NCBI RefSeq assembly: GCF_008122525.1
Contig: NZ_VSRV01000001.1
Span: 1,364,001 to 1,428,000 of the forward strand
Source of the DNA: Marinomonas sp. IMCC 4694
GTDB taxonomy: Bacteria > Pseudomonadota > Gammaproteobacteria > Pseudomonadales > Marinomonadaceae
Direction of reading: 5' to 3'
Length of the DNA: 64,000 nt
Under the pieces are notes generated by a model that was not told the DNA's origin, searched no databases, and saw only the letters and a list, made by a program, of their open reading frames with translations. This document shows, in pieces, positions 35,401 to 42,841 of this stretch (position 1 is the stretch's first letter; each line of letters starts with the position of its first letter). A program made the position numbers and the translations under genes.

Positions 35401-37541
35401 TTGAAAACGGTAACAGTGATTCTGAACAGCCAGTTGAGGCATCTGGTACTGTTTCGATTTCGGATATTGATTCAGCTACGTTTAGTATGTCGCTGGTTCC
35501 TCCTACAGCTGTTTACAAATCCAATGGCATCGACATCACTTGGGTAATCAATGGTGATGGTGATTTGGTCGGTAGTGCTGGCGACGACACAATTGTCACC
35601 ATCAGTATTACGGATGTTGTTGATGGTAAGGCAACGTATACAGCTACCCTGACTGGCTCGGTAGATCATGCTGATCCTACAAGTGAAGATTCCCTTTCTA
35701 TTGATTTTGGTATTGTTGCTACGGATGGTTCTGGGGCAGTGTCTACTAAGCAGAATGTTTCTGTTGTTATAGAGGATGATGCGCCTGAAAGTTCGGCGGA
35801 TTTGTATTATTCAACTATCTTAGGGGAAGGGAATGATGCAACGGTCAATGGAACCTTTAATCTCGCAACCAATGAAAAGTACAAAGATTCGATTTGTATT
35901 TCAGATGCAAGCACTGGTAACAGTATAACAATTACAGCTAAAGGTGTTGCAGGCAGTGATATAGCTGGGGTTTATAGTGATGAGAATGGTGTTGGTGTGG
36001 CTTCTTATGATGTCAATCATTCTAGTAATCATGGACCCACTTACCATCAAGAAGCTCGATATGATGGTGAAATTGACTATGTCTACAATGATGGTCAATG
36101 GTCATCTGAGCAAATCATCGTTTCATTAGGTGAAGGTGAGGTTGCTTATTCCGCTAGTGTTGAATTAACCGATATGTATGGCGGTGGCGGTGAACTCGAA
36201 TCGGGCGTTGCGTATTTCTACCGCGATGGTGAGCTAATTGCGACTCAGACTTTTAGTTCTGACCAAATTAGTGGAGATTATACGACTAACTTTTCTGTTT
36301 CAGAGGGTGGGTTTGATAAGATCGTATTTGAAGCAACCGCCAATGGAAATAGTGCTGATAGTGATAATAGTGACTTTTCAATTAAGTCTATTACCCTGGG
36401 GGGTAGCTCAAGCAGTGAGCCTATCTCTACTGCATCCGGTAAGATCGTTGGAGATTTTGGTGCAGATGGATTGGGCTCTATTAGTCTTACATCTGGTGAA
36501 GCTGGCACATCAAACGGTAAGACCGTTACAGTTAATGTATCCACAGATGGTAATACTATTACAGCGATAGATTCTAATGGCACTGTCGTGTATGAAGTTC
36601 ACCTTACTCCAGCAACAGGCCTTTGGGAGTTTTATCAATACGAGGAGTTTGACGCTGGCAATGGAGTTATTGATTTTACCTACACTGTCACCGATGCTGA
36701 CGGTGACTCGGCAGTAAGTACATTGCATTTGAATATGAGTACTTTCTTCGAAAACGTAGCGTCCAATTTAGACTCTAATCTTGCATGGTTTGAATCTAAT
36801 ACAGGCATTGAAGATACAACGCCAGACTCGCTGCAGGCAAACAATACAACGACATGGGATGATGATATTAAAGGTTCAGATATTACTGGGACGAGTAATA
36901 ATGACACCATAGATGGTAATGCTGGTGATGATCATATTAAAGGTATGAATTTACAAGATACGCTAATTGGTGGCAGTGGATCTGATTGGCTTGAAGGTGG
37001 GGATGACGACGATAAACTATATGGAGGTGAGCAAACCACTTCTAATAGTTCTGGTAGTTCTTCTGATCGATTAGACGGTGGTGCGGGCCAAGACAAACTA
37101 TATGGTGGTGGCGGCGACGACTTCTTACTTGGTGGCGACGGTACCGATACATTATTTGGTGGTGATGGCAACGACGTGCTTATTGGAGGACAGGGTCAAG
37201 ACACGATGACAGGTGGTGCAGGTCAAGATTTGTTTATTTTGACTGATGATGGTGTGGATACCATTACGGACTTCAATGCCTCTGAAGATGCATTGGATAT
37301 AAGCGATTTGCTGACACTGCCTAGTGATGTGAATAGTGCAGACCAAGACGCTGTAACGGCTTATTTAAATGAGCAAGTTACAATTAACAAGGATGGCAAA
37401 ATGTCTGTTGATAACAAAGATGTTGTTAGTTTTGGAACAAGCTCGGATCTTGACTCCAATGACAGTGGTAGCGTCACCACTGCAGACTCCATCAAAGTCA
37501 TCTACAACGACCAAGAGTACAACATCAATATTGATGGTTAA
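26403..37541 (+). CDS. Giant RTX adhesin (LapA/MpIBP-like), about 3712 aa
   Basis: Start chosen at MSDSQQPFATLG, with AGGG upstream; the ORF extends 19 codons further without family support. Residues 1-125 are a retention module that would hold the protein in the outer-membrane TolC pore, with PAAG at 118-121 as the likely periplasmic LapG-type cleavage site. Next come an acidic adhesin domain (about 200-500), two Calx-beta-like domains (about 520-775) and Ig-like repeats to about 2375, including seven apparently identical 106-residue units (1197-1938). Cadherin-like domains follow near 2477-2670, then a PA14-like ligand domain near 2677-2840, further beta domains, RTX nonapeptides (about 3495-3613) and a type I secretion end. 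The Ca2+-binding repeats extend it from the cell surface for attachment and biofilm. Secretion genes are not in the window. Confidence 0.95.
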   Translation: MSDSQQPFATLGNPIGFVTVMKGSILVRSLDGQERVIKLGDPVFFGEMVITAGGASVTIEFTNGTQVVIGNDSIVEMTDEIYNTGNADDLVADSAAEAAALQDAILAGVDPTLIQDAPAAGEVQEEQDRFDVDIDRNDNSAQAGFGNDTLSSLPTYGYDTENGSGLNSAPNIASFALRGLGRSAASDSSTDNETGSGSGSGALVTPNVAQFADGLVNGVSYSTSSGLSGLTGDQGADGSFQYNDGDIITFTVGAVTIAEFPASSIQGSIVFLQDIAGVDLSNTNLNYIENMAIFLQAISEGLQDSDSSDGVLNTNDIINMPSANTTLTITQTMRDAFADYTLNISDAGKEMISEALAHVGIVFTRESELSDGSGQNVFETDAVEHLTSTISELAGDRAPSSFDERTVDTIDIPGGQVSYNYSQVDGEITFLASDLLAGAVAKQVVAENLLVSNVSLSSAYAGIGTLVDNGDGSYTIALNEGIDQYDLEGLSLDYRVEDWTVFKEVTSSTLDTFKSHLSTDVQSVSEGDDYNQFTLSSTLSFDDSQTLRITFTSENLSAELGKQIAEYADDYSMPVEYSTDGGATWIAVTLDSVEFRDSVAWPTFSMELPAGSTSIDVRIPIFDDVKVEGTEYFDAVITGDNFYDESVSFEIIDNDTVEATGPVVSINYVYAVEGQEFAEYTVSLSTASTTEVTVDYDAIGVGATAGVDYTDYIGTLTFAPGETEKVIRIAITDDTEIEDMEMAFVTLSNVTGDAVLGDVQGSLRIFDNDAPSTLDVQLSIDDITTDNVINKSESEGTITITGNVTGTDFSMAIVTLTVNGQTYSIKTAVDGTYSLTLGASELTSDSDLVIEGKVNAFDNNGNRGEATATHTYTLDLAAEAGTVSIDAITSDDIINATESAQTITVTGTATGGDIAEGDAVTMTINETAYTTTVDSEGKWSVDVTGSDLVADTAFDAVVSSSDAAGNTVNSVGTSTHTVDVDINGRMSISDDIISAAEAQGTVAITGIVSGDVKNGDIVTLTLNGKEYSGSVTNRLFSIDVAGSDLAQDSDRRIDATITLSDNAGNILVVTANSNYQVDTTAASAPTVSIVDDTDNDGLISKDELGNNNVQVSVAVNAADLAAGGSVTLSIGNGDSDNTVTLSAADLSENDTYSYDAETGTITWTESVAEGAQITVTATQTDAAGNESGTGSDSAAMDSTAGTISINAIATDDVVDDSEDDSVTLSGSTTGIEEGQVVSVSVVDADNEVVYSNTATVDADGNWSISGVDMSEFADEASYTVKADVSDAAGNAAEQATRDFDTEDSTAGTISINAIATDDVVDDSEDDSVTLSGSTTGIEEGQVVSVSVVDADNEVVYSNTATVDADGNWSISGVDMSEFADEASYTVKADVSDAAGNAAEQATRDFDTEDSTAGTISINAIATDDVVDDSEDDSVTLSGSTTGIEEGQVVSVSVVDADNEVVYSNTATVDADGNWSISGVDMSEFADEASYTVKADVSDAAGNAAEQATRDFDTEDSTAGTISINAIATDDVVDDSEDDSVTLSGSTTGIEEGQVVSVSVVDADNEVVYSNTATVDADGNWSISGVDMSEFADEASYTVKADVSDAAGNAAEQATRDFDTEDSTAGTISINAIATDDVVDDSEDDSVTLSGSTTGIEEGQVVSVSVVDADNEVVYSNTATVDADGNWSISGVDMSEFADEASYTVKADVSDAAGNAAEQATRDFDTEDSTAGTISINAIATDDVVDDSEDDSVTLSGSTTGIEEGQVVSVSVVDADNEVVYSNTATVDADGNWSISGVDMSEFADEASYTVKADVSDAAGNAAEQATRDFDTEDSTAGTISINAIATDDVVDDSEDDSVTLSGSTTGIEEGQVVSVSVVDADNEVVYSNTATVDADGNWSISGVDMSEFADEASYTVKADVSDAAGNAAEQATRDFDTEDSTAAGAPGVTITEDVNDNGYISAAELDGDVNVIVSLTGTNAVRGDTLTVNGAAIVLTDAQIEAGEVLTMVAAPAEGATLSVTATITDVAGNTSAEGSDSATMDTTAPENGDGVNTISFETNGDIYLNKIESGSTDLTGKVESGASVVGIVITDSANPANTLSVPASAISVDSEGNVSVEGLDLAGLVDGSLTVSMSVVDAAGNEGNVTNTAILDTTITAALYFDYVTEDGIVNAIESQGTVTLTGIFAVENDTNAKDIVVTINGHEYMVKAEDIQSDGGFSLEVTGSDLASDSDHKLQVTARFEDDAGNTIIIETGGGLNYSVDLYVAPPVITSVTDDSISSDYSKVTLHGTGEVGAVITLWVISGSTTAGNDTNETGEYTELTSVTTTVSSDGTWSLDVSSLTDTPVNDNEFFKVTQTDTAGNVSGDSNIVHYWHGDWTSVSTETGDDFVLLGSGDDTVTVDVNDDSDSLTVDGGAGNDIAVFSSALSEMQSITLDDAGNVVIVDDHGDTNTFIDFESFSFDDDTYTKDELFAPHAYDDEATTDEDSVAITIDVLSNDVDFDSPTLTITDADVSASEGTVTIVDGKLEFTPAANFNGEATITYSVSDGTTTDTATVSVTVNAVDDAVDAVNDSVTVAEDGSITLNLIDNDSAPDGGLEVTAINDVELTGESQTISVNNGSVVIAATGEMTFEPAADFSGDISFDYDVKDTDGSTDTATVSVTVNAVADAPIITESSNSSSPGIAYSLWSGVYAGDANGDGVVDFDGNGASVEQLTALLESTQNTIPSDDSGVIGKVSPINDIQQGTLAVATTYVYLVAGSSYSFSGNADDSFYVKVGGDLVAEAQWDNGNTAIESSVLTVSESGYYPVEIAYHNQNGGGCINLAVSINGGYPQDFGTDSFSMYPTSTIPNAGKAVYEEDGVTVDHYLMLNSGYEDSSVQLEAFTISLADQDGSETLNTILSGAPEGTSITIDGKEYVFDENKMVDVGNETDFTNVTLQTPENYNGTFTISLTATSTETSNADTVEMSKDISVTVYAVNDAPVISITSGDSEFVTVSEEGLENGNSDSEQPVEASGTVSISDIDSATFSMSLVPPTAVYKSNGIDITWVINGDGDLVGSAGDDTIVTISITDVVDGKATYTATLTGSVDHADPTSEDSLSIDFGIVATDGSGAVSTKQNVSVVIEDDAPESSADLYYSTILGEGNDATVNGTFNLATNEKYKDSICISDASTGNSITITAKGVAGSDIAGVYSDENGVGVASYDVNHSSNHGPTYHQEARYDGEIDYVYNDGQWSSEQIIVSLGEGEVAYSASVELTDMYGGGGELESGVAYFYRDGELIATQTFSSDQISGDYTTNFSVSEGGFDKIVFEATANGNSADSDNSDFSIKSITLGGSSSSEPISTASGKIVGDFGADGLGSISLTSGEAGTSNGKTVTVNVSTDGNTITAIDSNGTVVYEVHLTPATGLWEFYQYEEFDAGNGVIDFTYTVTDADGDSAVSTLHLNMSTFFENVASNLDSNLAWFESNTGIEDTTPDSLQANNTTTWDDDIKGSDITGTSNNDTIDGNAGDDHIKGMNLQDTLIGGSGSDWLEGGDDDDKLYGGEQTTSNSSGSSSDRLDGGAGQDKLYGGGGDDFLLGGDGTDTLFGGDGNDVLIGGQGQDTMTGGAGQDLFILTDDGVDTITDFNASEDALDISDLLTLPSDVNSADQDAVTAYLNEQVTINKDGKMSVDNKDVVSFGTSSDLDSNDSGSVTTADSIKVIYNDQEYNINIDG
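26754..26765 (+). other. Predicted LapG-type cleavage site in the retention module
   Basis: Codons 118-121 encode PAAG within DAPAAGEV, directly after the compact N-terminal retention domain. In LapA-type adhesins an AAG-containing site at this position is cut by periplasmic LapG when c-di-GMP is low, releasing the adhesin. Assigned by motif and position only. Confidence 0.6.
29991..32216 (+). repeat. Seven tandem 318-bp repeats in the adhesin gene
   Basis: Seven head-to-tail units of exactly 318 bp (106 codons), each starting GACAGCACAGCGGGCACAAT, encode Ig-like domains. By eye the copies are identical at the DNA level, so they are recent or kept uniform by gene conversion. The eighth start (32217) diverges after a few codons. 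Copy number should vary between strains and is prone to assembly error. Confidence 0.95.
36885..37240 (+). repeat. RTX Ca2+-binding nonapeptide repeats
   Basis: Encodes about 12 GGxGxDxLx-type units (for example GNAGDDHIKG, GGDGTDTLFG, GGDGNDVLIG), interrupted once by a Ser-rich insert (TTSNSSGSSSDR). They form Ca2+-dependent beta-rolls outside the cell and precede the type I secretion signal. Confidence 0.9.
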
Positions 37542-37566
37542 TCTGGGTCTAAATAGACGTTACTAA

Positions 37567-37599
37567 AAAAGGCCGAATCGTTTTGCGATTCGGCCTTTT
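37567..37599 (+). terminator. Intrinsic terminator of the adhesin gene
   Basis: A 14-bp stem (AAAAGGCCGAATCG / CGATTCGGCCTTTT) with loop TTTTG, followed by CGTTTTT, 26 bp past the stop. It could also end the convergent msrA transcript. Confidence 0.9.
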
Positions 37600-37652
37600 C
37601 GTTTTTATGACTTGTTTCTTTTAGAAAATGATTGTTTCCAGTTACTTAAAAG

Positions 37653-38309
37653 TTACACGTTTAAGCCGATAGGACAGCTTACGCCTGTTCCAGCTAAACC
37701 ACAGTACCCATTTGGATTCTTGTGAAGATACTGTTGGTGATACTCTTCAGCGAAGTAGTAGGTGTCGAGTGGTTCAATTTCGGTGGTGATCATGCCGTGG
37801 CCAGCGCTGAGCAGTTCTTTTTGAAAGGCTGCTTTACTGGCTTCTACGATTTCCATATCTTTATTGTTGGTTGTGTAAATGACGGAGCGATATTGGCTGC
37901 CTATGTCGTTGCCTTGGCGCATGCCTTGAGTAGGATCGTGGTTTTCCCAAAATACCTTTAAAACACCTTCTAGGGAGATAATGGAAGTATCAAACACCAC
38001 CTGCACGACTTCGCTGTGACCAGTCTGCCCCGAACACACCTCTTTATAAGTAGGGTTTGGCGTGAAGCCGCCCGCGTAACCAACAGAAGTAACCAGTACG
38101 CCAGGTGTATTCCACAGCTTGCGCTCAGCACCCCAGAAACAACCCATGCCAAGAATAACGCTCGCTTCTTTATTATCTAAAGAGCGGGTAAAGGGTTCAC
38201 CATTAACAGCGTGAATCCCAGAAATTTCCAATGGTGCCTTTCGGCCCGGTAACGCTTCCTCTTGGCTTGGAATACCGGACTTTTTCAAGATATCTGCAAT
38301 TTTTGTCAT
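37653..38309 (-). CDS. msrA: Peptide methionine-S-sulfoxide reductase A
   Basis: Reduces methionine S-sulfoxide in proteins and free methionine. The catalytic Cys57 is in the signature GCFWGAE, and GYAGG, the family string TGHSEVVQVVFD and the C-terminal GYCGLAGTGVSC (resolving Cys) are present. At 218 residues it includes the N-terminal extension typical of E. coli-type MsrA. It is transcribed alone toward the adhesin terminator. Confidence 0.96.
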   Translation of the reverse strand: MTKIADILKKSGIPSQEEALPGRKAPLEISGIHAVNGEPFTRSLDNKEASVILGMGCFWGAERKLWNTPGVLVTSVGYAGGFTPNPTYKEVCSGQTGHSEVVQVVFDTSIISLEGVLKVFWENHDPTQGMRQGNDIGSQYRSVIYTTNNKDMEIVEASKAAFQKELLSAGHGMITTEIEPLDTYYFAEEYHQQYLHKNPNGYCGLAGTGVSCPIGLNV

Positions 38310-38469
38310 AGCGGTCTCTTAGTTGATGTAGTAGAAAGATTCAGATGGTTATTTTTTACATTGAGTAAAGAAGGGTTACAAGTACTTTACGGCTCTGATG
38401 TGATTCGAGTTTAAAAATACAAATAGAAAAACTATTTTCACTTAACTTCATATCTCTCGTAAAACACAC

Positions 38470-38497
38470 TTGACTCTTGCTCCGATCTCCCTATAAT
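38470..38497 (+). promoter_or_regulatory. Sigma-70 promoter of the initiator tRNA array
   Basis: TTGACT (38470-38475), a 16-bp spacer and TATAAT (38492-38497), followed by a GC-rich start region (ACGCACCTCG). It is 80 bp upstream of the first tRNA. Confidence 0.8.
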
Positions 38498-38577
38498 ACG
38501 CACCTCGTTAGCACGGGTTACGCATTTATGGTAATTCATTAACTGTCCAGAAACAGTTAAGTGCAACAAAGATTAGT

Positions 38578-38654
<77 letters not shown>

Positions 38655-38700
38655 ACTAATCGAATGAAATTGTCAGTGATTCTTGAAAGAATTAATTTGT

Positions 38701-38777
<77 letters not shown>

Positions 38778-38852
38778 TACAGGTTAATTTGGTCACAACA
38801 ATTCAACGTCAAAAAAGATAAAAACCTAAACTATATCAATAGCTTAGTATGT

Positions 38853-38929
<77 letters not shown>

Positions 38930-39012
38930 ACTAGAATCAGTCTAGTTTGGTCACATAGTTTTATCTTACATTTCTGAAAATAAGCTATATATATATCAAT
39001 AGTTTAGAATGT

Positions 39013-39089
<77 letters not shown>

Positions 39090-39987
39090 TTTCAAATTAT
39101 ACTTTTAAAAAATATCCTTCCATATCAGTGCTTTACTTAAAATACCCGGCTTTATTTCGATAAGTCTTTGTAGTGTTTTGTCTGTAGAGTGAGTCATTAT
39201 AGGTACTCGTTTTTACACCGATACACGCTTGCTGCAGTCACCAGATTGATTAAATATTACCATCTGACCTTCAATGTCATCTTTTTTAGATTTTTTGTAA
39301 ATCGTCGGTCCAAAAAGACAAAACAGGCTTAAAATTCCATGTGGCGAATCTGTGACCAAATTGTGACCAAAACGTTTATTTTGACGTGAAATTCTTTGCA
39401 AGGAAACTGTCAGTTTTTTACTTTAATTGACACCAAATGAGGAAGTTGTGAGCTTAGGGCAGTTTTGGTTTTCTGAGATAGCGCTAATCTTGTGGTCACA
39501 TTTTTGTGTGACCAGAAAGACCATTAATGGACTTAAATAGTCTTTATTCTAAATGTTCTATTACTCTCTAACTTGTTGTATTTTATTGATATTTTTGACT
39601 GATGCCTATCTGTCAGTCAGAAGTTTTGTAGAAGGCTCTTGTGACCAATTTCTCTAACACAAAATAAATAAAGCCTCCTGTTTTCTAGCTTCTACAATAA
39701 CGCCATACAACTTTTTCGTAACCGTTCACTCTCTGGCCCTCAAGCGGTGACTGTTTCGACGGAGGGCGGTTATCAGATGCTTCCAGTTCATCATAAAGCC
39801 CAGTCTGGTTAATCTACTCTTCAGTAGAGTTCAGTCACTCTAACTTCACCGAGTCTGCGCATTTAGGGTCTCATTCTGGGCGTTGTGTCGGAGTCAAGAA
39901 TGATGCTCCCCCCTGATCTCAGTGCAAACATTCGGAAATCCTGTCTCTTGTAAAAATTCGCTTGGTCATTTGTACCACTTAAAACTA
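39090..39987. other. AT-rich gene-free region with TGTGACCA motifs
   Basis: About 900 bp with no convincing gene. TGTGACCA or its complement occurs at 39351, 39362, 39493, 39507 (the last two form a hairpin with loop TTTTTG) and 39640, with two more in the tRNA spacers at 38790 and 38948. The region may be the remains of an element next to the tRNA array; no integrase or direct-repeat ends were recognised. Confidence 0.45.
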
Positions 39988-40007
39988 TACTGTATAAATA
40001 TACAGTT
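39988..40007 (+). promoter_or_regulatory. LexA (SOS) box of umuDC
   Basis: TACTGTATAAATATACAGTT is an almost perfect match to the gammaproteobacterial LexA operator (CTGT-N8-ACAG, perfect palindromic ends), 15 bp before the umuD start. It implies tight SOS repression. Confidence 0.93.
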
Positions 40008-40022
40008 ATTTTGGTGTTGATC

Positions 40023-40472
40023 ATGCGTGTGACGTATCTTGGTGTGTCTGAGTCGGCGGTGTTTATCGCGGCCAATAGTGTGCGAATCCCTTTGTATGTG
40101 GATTCGGTATCAGCGGGGTTTCCTTCGCCTGCTCAGGACTTTGTTGAAAAGTCCTTAGACTTAAATGAGTTCTGTGTAGCTCACCCAAACGCGACTTTTT
40201 ATGTGCGCGCTCAGGGTGATTCTATGGTTGATGTGGGCATTTATTCGGGTGATGTGTTGGTAGTCGATCGCTCGTTAACCGCACGTCATGGGGATATTGT
40301 GATCGCCTGTATTCATGGGGAGATGACGGTGAAAACGCTGGAGCTAAAACCTAATGTACTGCTTCGTCCGAAAAATAAAGCTTACAAAGCGATTCATATT
40401 ACTGAAGAGTCTGGGCTGGAAATCTTCGGTGTGGTCACGGGCGTGGTTCGTAAGTACGAGCGCGGCGGATGA
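40023..40472 (+). CDS. umuD: UmuD, SOS translesion polymerase accessory protease
   Basis: A LexA-like S24 autoprotease of 149 residues. The Ala31-Gly32 cleavage site is in DSVSAGFPSPAQDF, catalytic Ser67 in AQGDSM and Lys104 in GEMTVKTLEL. RecA-stimulated self-cleavage yields UmuD', which with UmuC makes polymerase V. The ATG at 40023 is preferred to a TTG four codons upstream. A LexA box overlaps the promoter. Its stop overlaps the umuC start by 4 bp. Confidence 0.95.
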   Translation: MRVTYLGVSESAVFIAANSVRIPLYVDSVSAGFPSPAQDFVEKSLDLNEFCVAHPNATFYVRAQGDSMVDVGIYSGDVLVVDRSLTARHGDIVIACIHGEMTVKTLELKPNVLLRPKNKAYKAIHITEESGLEIFGVVTGVVRKYERGG

Positions 40473-41740
40473 AAACAGTCTTTGCTTTGGTCGATTGCAA
40501 TAATTTTTACGCCAGTTGCGAGAAGTTGTTTCGGCCAGATTTAAAAAACACGCCTGTTGTGGTGTTGTCGAATAACGATGGTTGTATTGTCGCACGTTCT
40601 AAAGAAGTAAAAGCGCTTGGCATCAAGATGGGCGTGCCTATGTTTCAGGTTCAGGACGAGATACGAAAGCACGGCATTGTGTGCTTTTCGTCGAACTATG
40701 CACTGTATGCTGATTTATCCAATCGGGTGATGACGATCCTGGAAGAAGCGGCGCCACGGCTGGAGGTCTATTCCATCGATGAGGCTTTTATGGATTTAAC
40801 GGGTGTTGATCATATTACGGATTTGCTGGCGTTCGGCAAGCAAGTAAAAGCTAAGGTCGACCAATGGACAGGCATTACGGTAGGTATTGGTATCGCGCCT
40901 ACTAAGACGCTGGCGAAGTTGGCTAATCATGCAGCGAAGAAATACCCGGCAACCGGTTCGGTGGTGGATTTGATGGACTCTGATAGACAAAAGCGATTAT
41001 TGGCAATTGTGGATGTAAGTGATGTATGGGGTGTTGGTTGTCGTACCACGGCAAAGTTAAAGGCGAGGGGGATTCATACCGCGTTCGATCTGGCGAACGC
41101 GGATCCTAAATCGATTCGACGTGAGTTTTCTGTGGTGTTGGAGCGAACCGTTCGGGAGTTGAATGGTGTGTCGTGCTTGGATTTAGAATTAGTGAGGCCG
41201 ACAAAGCAGCAGATTATTTGCAGCCGATCATTTGGTCATAAGGTGACAGACAAGCGCGAAATGTGGGAAGCCATTGCTAAGTACACCACCAGAGCCGCCG
41301 AGAAACTGCGTGAGGAAAAGCGTCTTTGTCGCGTGGTAAATGTGTTTATTCGAACCAGTCCTTTTATTCCTAATGAACCGCAGTATTCAAAAACTCTCTC
41401 TGTAGAGCTCCCCAACCCAACCGACGATACGCGAGACTTATTAGAAGTGGCCAACGTGCTGTTTAATCGACTTTGGTGTGAAGGCTTTCGTTATATAAAA
41501 GCTGGCGTGATGCTGGCTGATTTCTACGAACATGGCGCCTTTCAACAAGATTTATTCCAAACAGACAACACGAGAATGAACTCAAAAGCACTGATGCGTG
41601 TCGTAGATAAAATCAACCACCGCGGCTTCGGCAAGGTTTTTTTCGCTTCGCAAGGCGTGTCAGCTCAGTGGGCGATGAAACGAGATTATCTTTCGCCGTC
41701 CTACACGACTAAGTGGGATGAGTTGCCAAAGGTTTTTTGA
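40469..41740 (+). CDS. umuC: UmuC, Y-family DNA polymerase V catalytic subunit
   Basis: A full-length 423-residue Y-family polymerase. Catalytic motifs are ALVDCNNFYASCEKLF (metal Asp) and YSIDEAFMDL (Asp-Glu). There are helix-hairpin-helix regions, a little-finger domain and the C-terminal UmuC extension (QDLFQ, a beta-clamp-binding-like motif). It performs error-prone lesion bypass. Cotranscribed with umuD under LexA. Confidence 0.96.
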   Translation: MKTVFALVDCNNFYASCEKLFRPDLKNTPVVVLSNNDGCIVARSKEVKALGIKMGVPMFQVQDEIRKHGIVCFSSNYALYADLSNRVMTILEEAAPRLEVYSIDEAFMDLTGVDHITDLLAFGKQVKAKVDQWTGITVGIGIAPTKTLAKLANHAAKKYPATGSVVDLMDSDRQKRLLAIVDVSDVWGVGCRTTAKLKARGIHTAFDLANADPKSIRREFSVVLERTVRELNGVSCLDLELVRPTKQQIICSRSFGHKVTDKREMWEAIAKYTTRAAEKLREEKRLCRVVNVFIRTSPFIPNEPQYSKTLSVELPNPTDDTRDLLEVANVLFNRLWCEGFRYIKAGVMLADFYEHGAFQQDLFQTDNTRMNSKALMRVVDKINHRGFGKVFFASQGVSAQWAMKRDYLSPSYTTKWDELPKVF

Positions 41741-41916
41741 ACTGAAATGTAGAAAATAGCAATAAGATATTAGCGTTAAGAGGCACCGGGCCACTTTCTG
41801 CGAGCTCACTAGCAGGAATAATATAAGACGGAAAAAATTTCGTCGTGGTCGTGATTTTGCCGGAGACTATTACAACATCGAGCTTTTCCGTGCTAAGGTC
41901 TTGCCTTAACAGGGTG

Positions 41917-42214
41917 TTATGGTTCTTCAAAGTTAAGTTCAATATCCATACCTTTATGAAGAACGCGCACAATTAGGGTTACATCATTAACTTTATCATA
42001 AAATATTGTATGATTTTCAAACCGATGTTTTTTAAACCTTTAGCAACATCATTACACAGGGCGCAAGCTAAAGGATTTTCAGCTAAAAAATGAATACCAG
42101 ATCCAAGCTTTTGAGATAGGTTCTTCGTTGTTATGCTCCCCATACTTTTTGAGTGTAACCGGCAACAGTTTTCAAATCTTTGCGTGCAGCTCTGGAAACT
42201 GAAAACGTATTCAT
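41917..42214 (-). pseudogene. parE: Broken parE-type toxin gene
   Basis: The reading frame starts at an ATG overlapping the parD stop (ATGA) and gives a ParE/RelE-like start ending VAGYTQKVWGA, then a TAA at 42131-42133 where the family continues. A frame change near 42100 returns to HFLAENPLACALC, and a missing A in the run at 42028-42033 (six, where seven restore frame) separates it from the last third (TLIVRVLHKGMDIEL). Read through these faults the product would be about 97 residues, normal for ParE. The toxin is inactivated while its antitoxin stays intact. Confidence 0.85.
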
Positions 42215-42453
42215 TTGCCAAGGTCTTCATCAATCTCTTGCATCAAGCTGTCGTAGCTATACTCGGCTGAACCACTAGCGCGCCCTTCTTCTATCAATAC
42301 TCGCAAGGCTTCAAGCTTAAGCTTTTCATCTTCTAATTTACGCAAGCCTGCGCGTACAACCTCACTCGCAGAGCCATATCGCCCTGTACTTAACTGGTTG
42401 GCAATAAATACGTCAAAGTGTTCACCAAGGGTAATGCTTGTATTTTTAGCCAT
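42211..42453 (-). CDS. parD: ParD-family antitoxin
   Basis: 80 residues: an N-terminal ribbon-helix-helix DNA-binding part (KNTSITLGEHFDVFIANQ, then GRYGSASEVVRAGLRKLE) and an acidic C-terminal tail that would bind ParE. Start at MAKNTS; upstream Met codons in the same frame are not family-like. It is followed by a decayed parE with a 4-bp overlap, so it is now an orphan antitoxin that may still repress its promoter or neutralise other ParE toxins. Confidence 0.9.
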   Translation of the reverse strand: MAKNTSITLGEHFDVFIANQLSTGRYGSASEVVRAGLRKLEDEKLKLEALRVLIEEGRASGSAEYSYDSLMQEIDEDLGK

Positions 42454-42817
42454 GTCACACCTCATAAGTACCAATATATACCTAATCATGGTACATGCCC
42501 CATGGCAAGTCAATCAAGTACGCTCCATCGGTGCTGGCCTCAGAAAATCTGCACTACGCGGGGTATTTAGGCGTTAATCCCTGTATTTGATCTTTTATGA
42601 ATGTCTCTCTATGAGGTACTTTCGAGTAGGTGATATTTATAAAATTTGAGCTACTTACAACACGCCACGATTAATTTGAAGCCAGTGAAAAGTCATCCAG
42701 GTACGACTGGTTAGAAGTTCATGTTAATGTGTTCGAACACTTCGGGTATGTGCCATAGCCATCAGAAGTTGGCCAATCATTATCAAATGGGGTATCGCTT
42801 TGAAAGGCTTGCTTAAC

Positions 42818-42837
42818 AAAGCCTTATAGGCTTTTTT
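42818..42837 (+). terminator. Short terminator-like hairpin
   Basis: AAAGCCT / AGGCTTT with loop TAT and a run of six T. It lies just beyond the truncated end of the narG fragment. No rightward gene precedes it, so it may have come with rearranged DNA. Otherwise the 388 bp between parD and the narG fragment hold nothing I recognise. Confidence 0.45.
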
Positions 42838-42841
42838 GCTG

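Noticed and set aside
39213..39401. 62-residue minus-strand ORF after the tRNA array
   Set aside because: No ribosome site or family; it contains the repeated TGTGACCA motifs.
39863..40075. 70-residue minus-strand ORF over the umuDC promoter
   Set aside because: It overlaps the LexA box and the umuD start; no similarity recognised.
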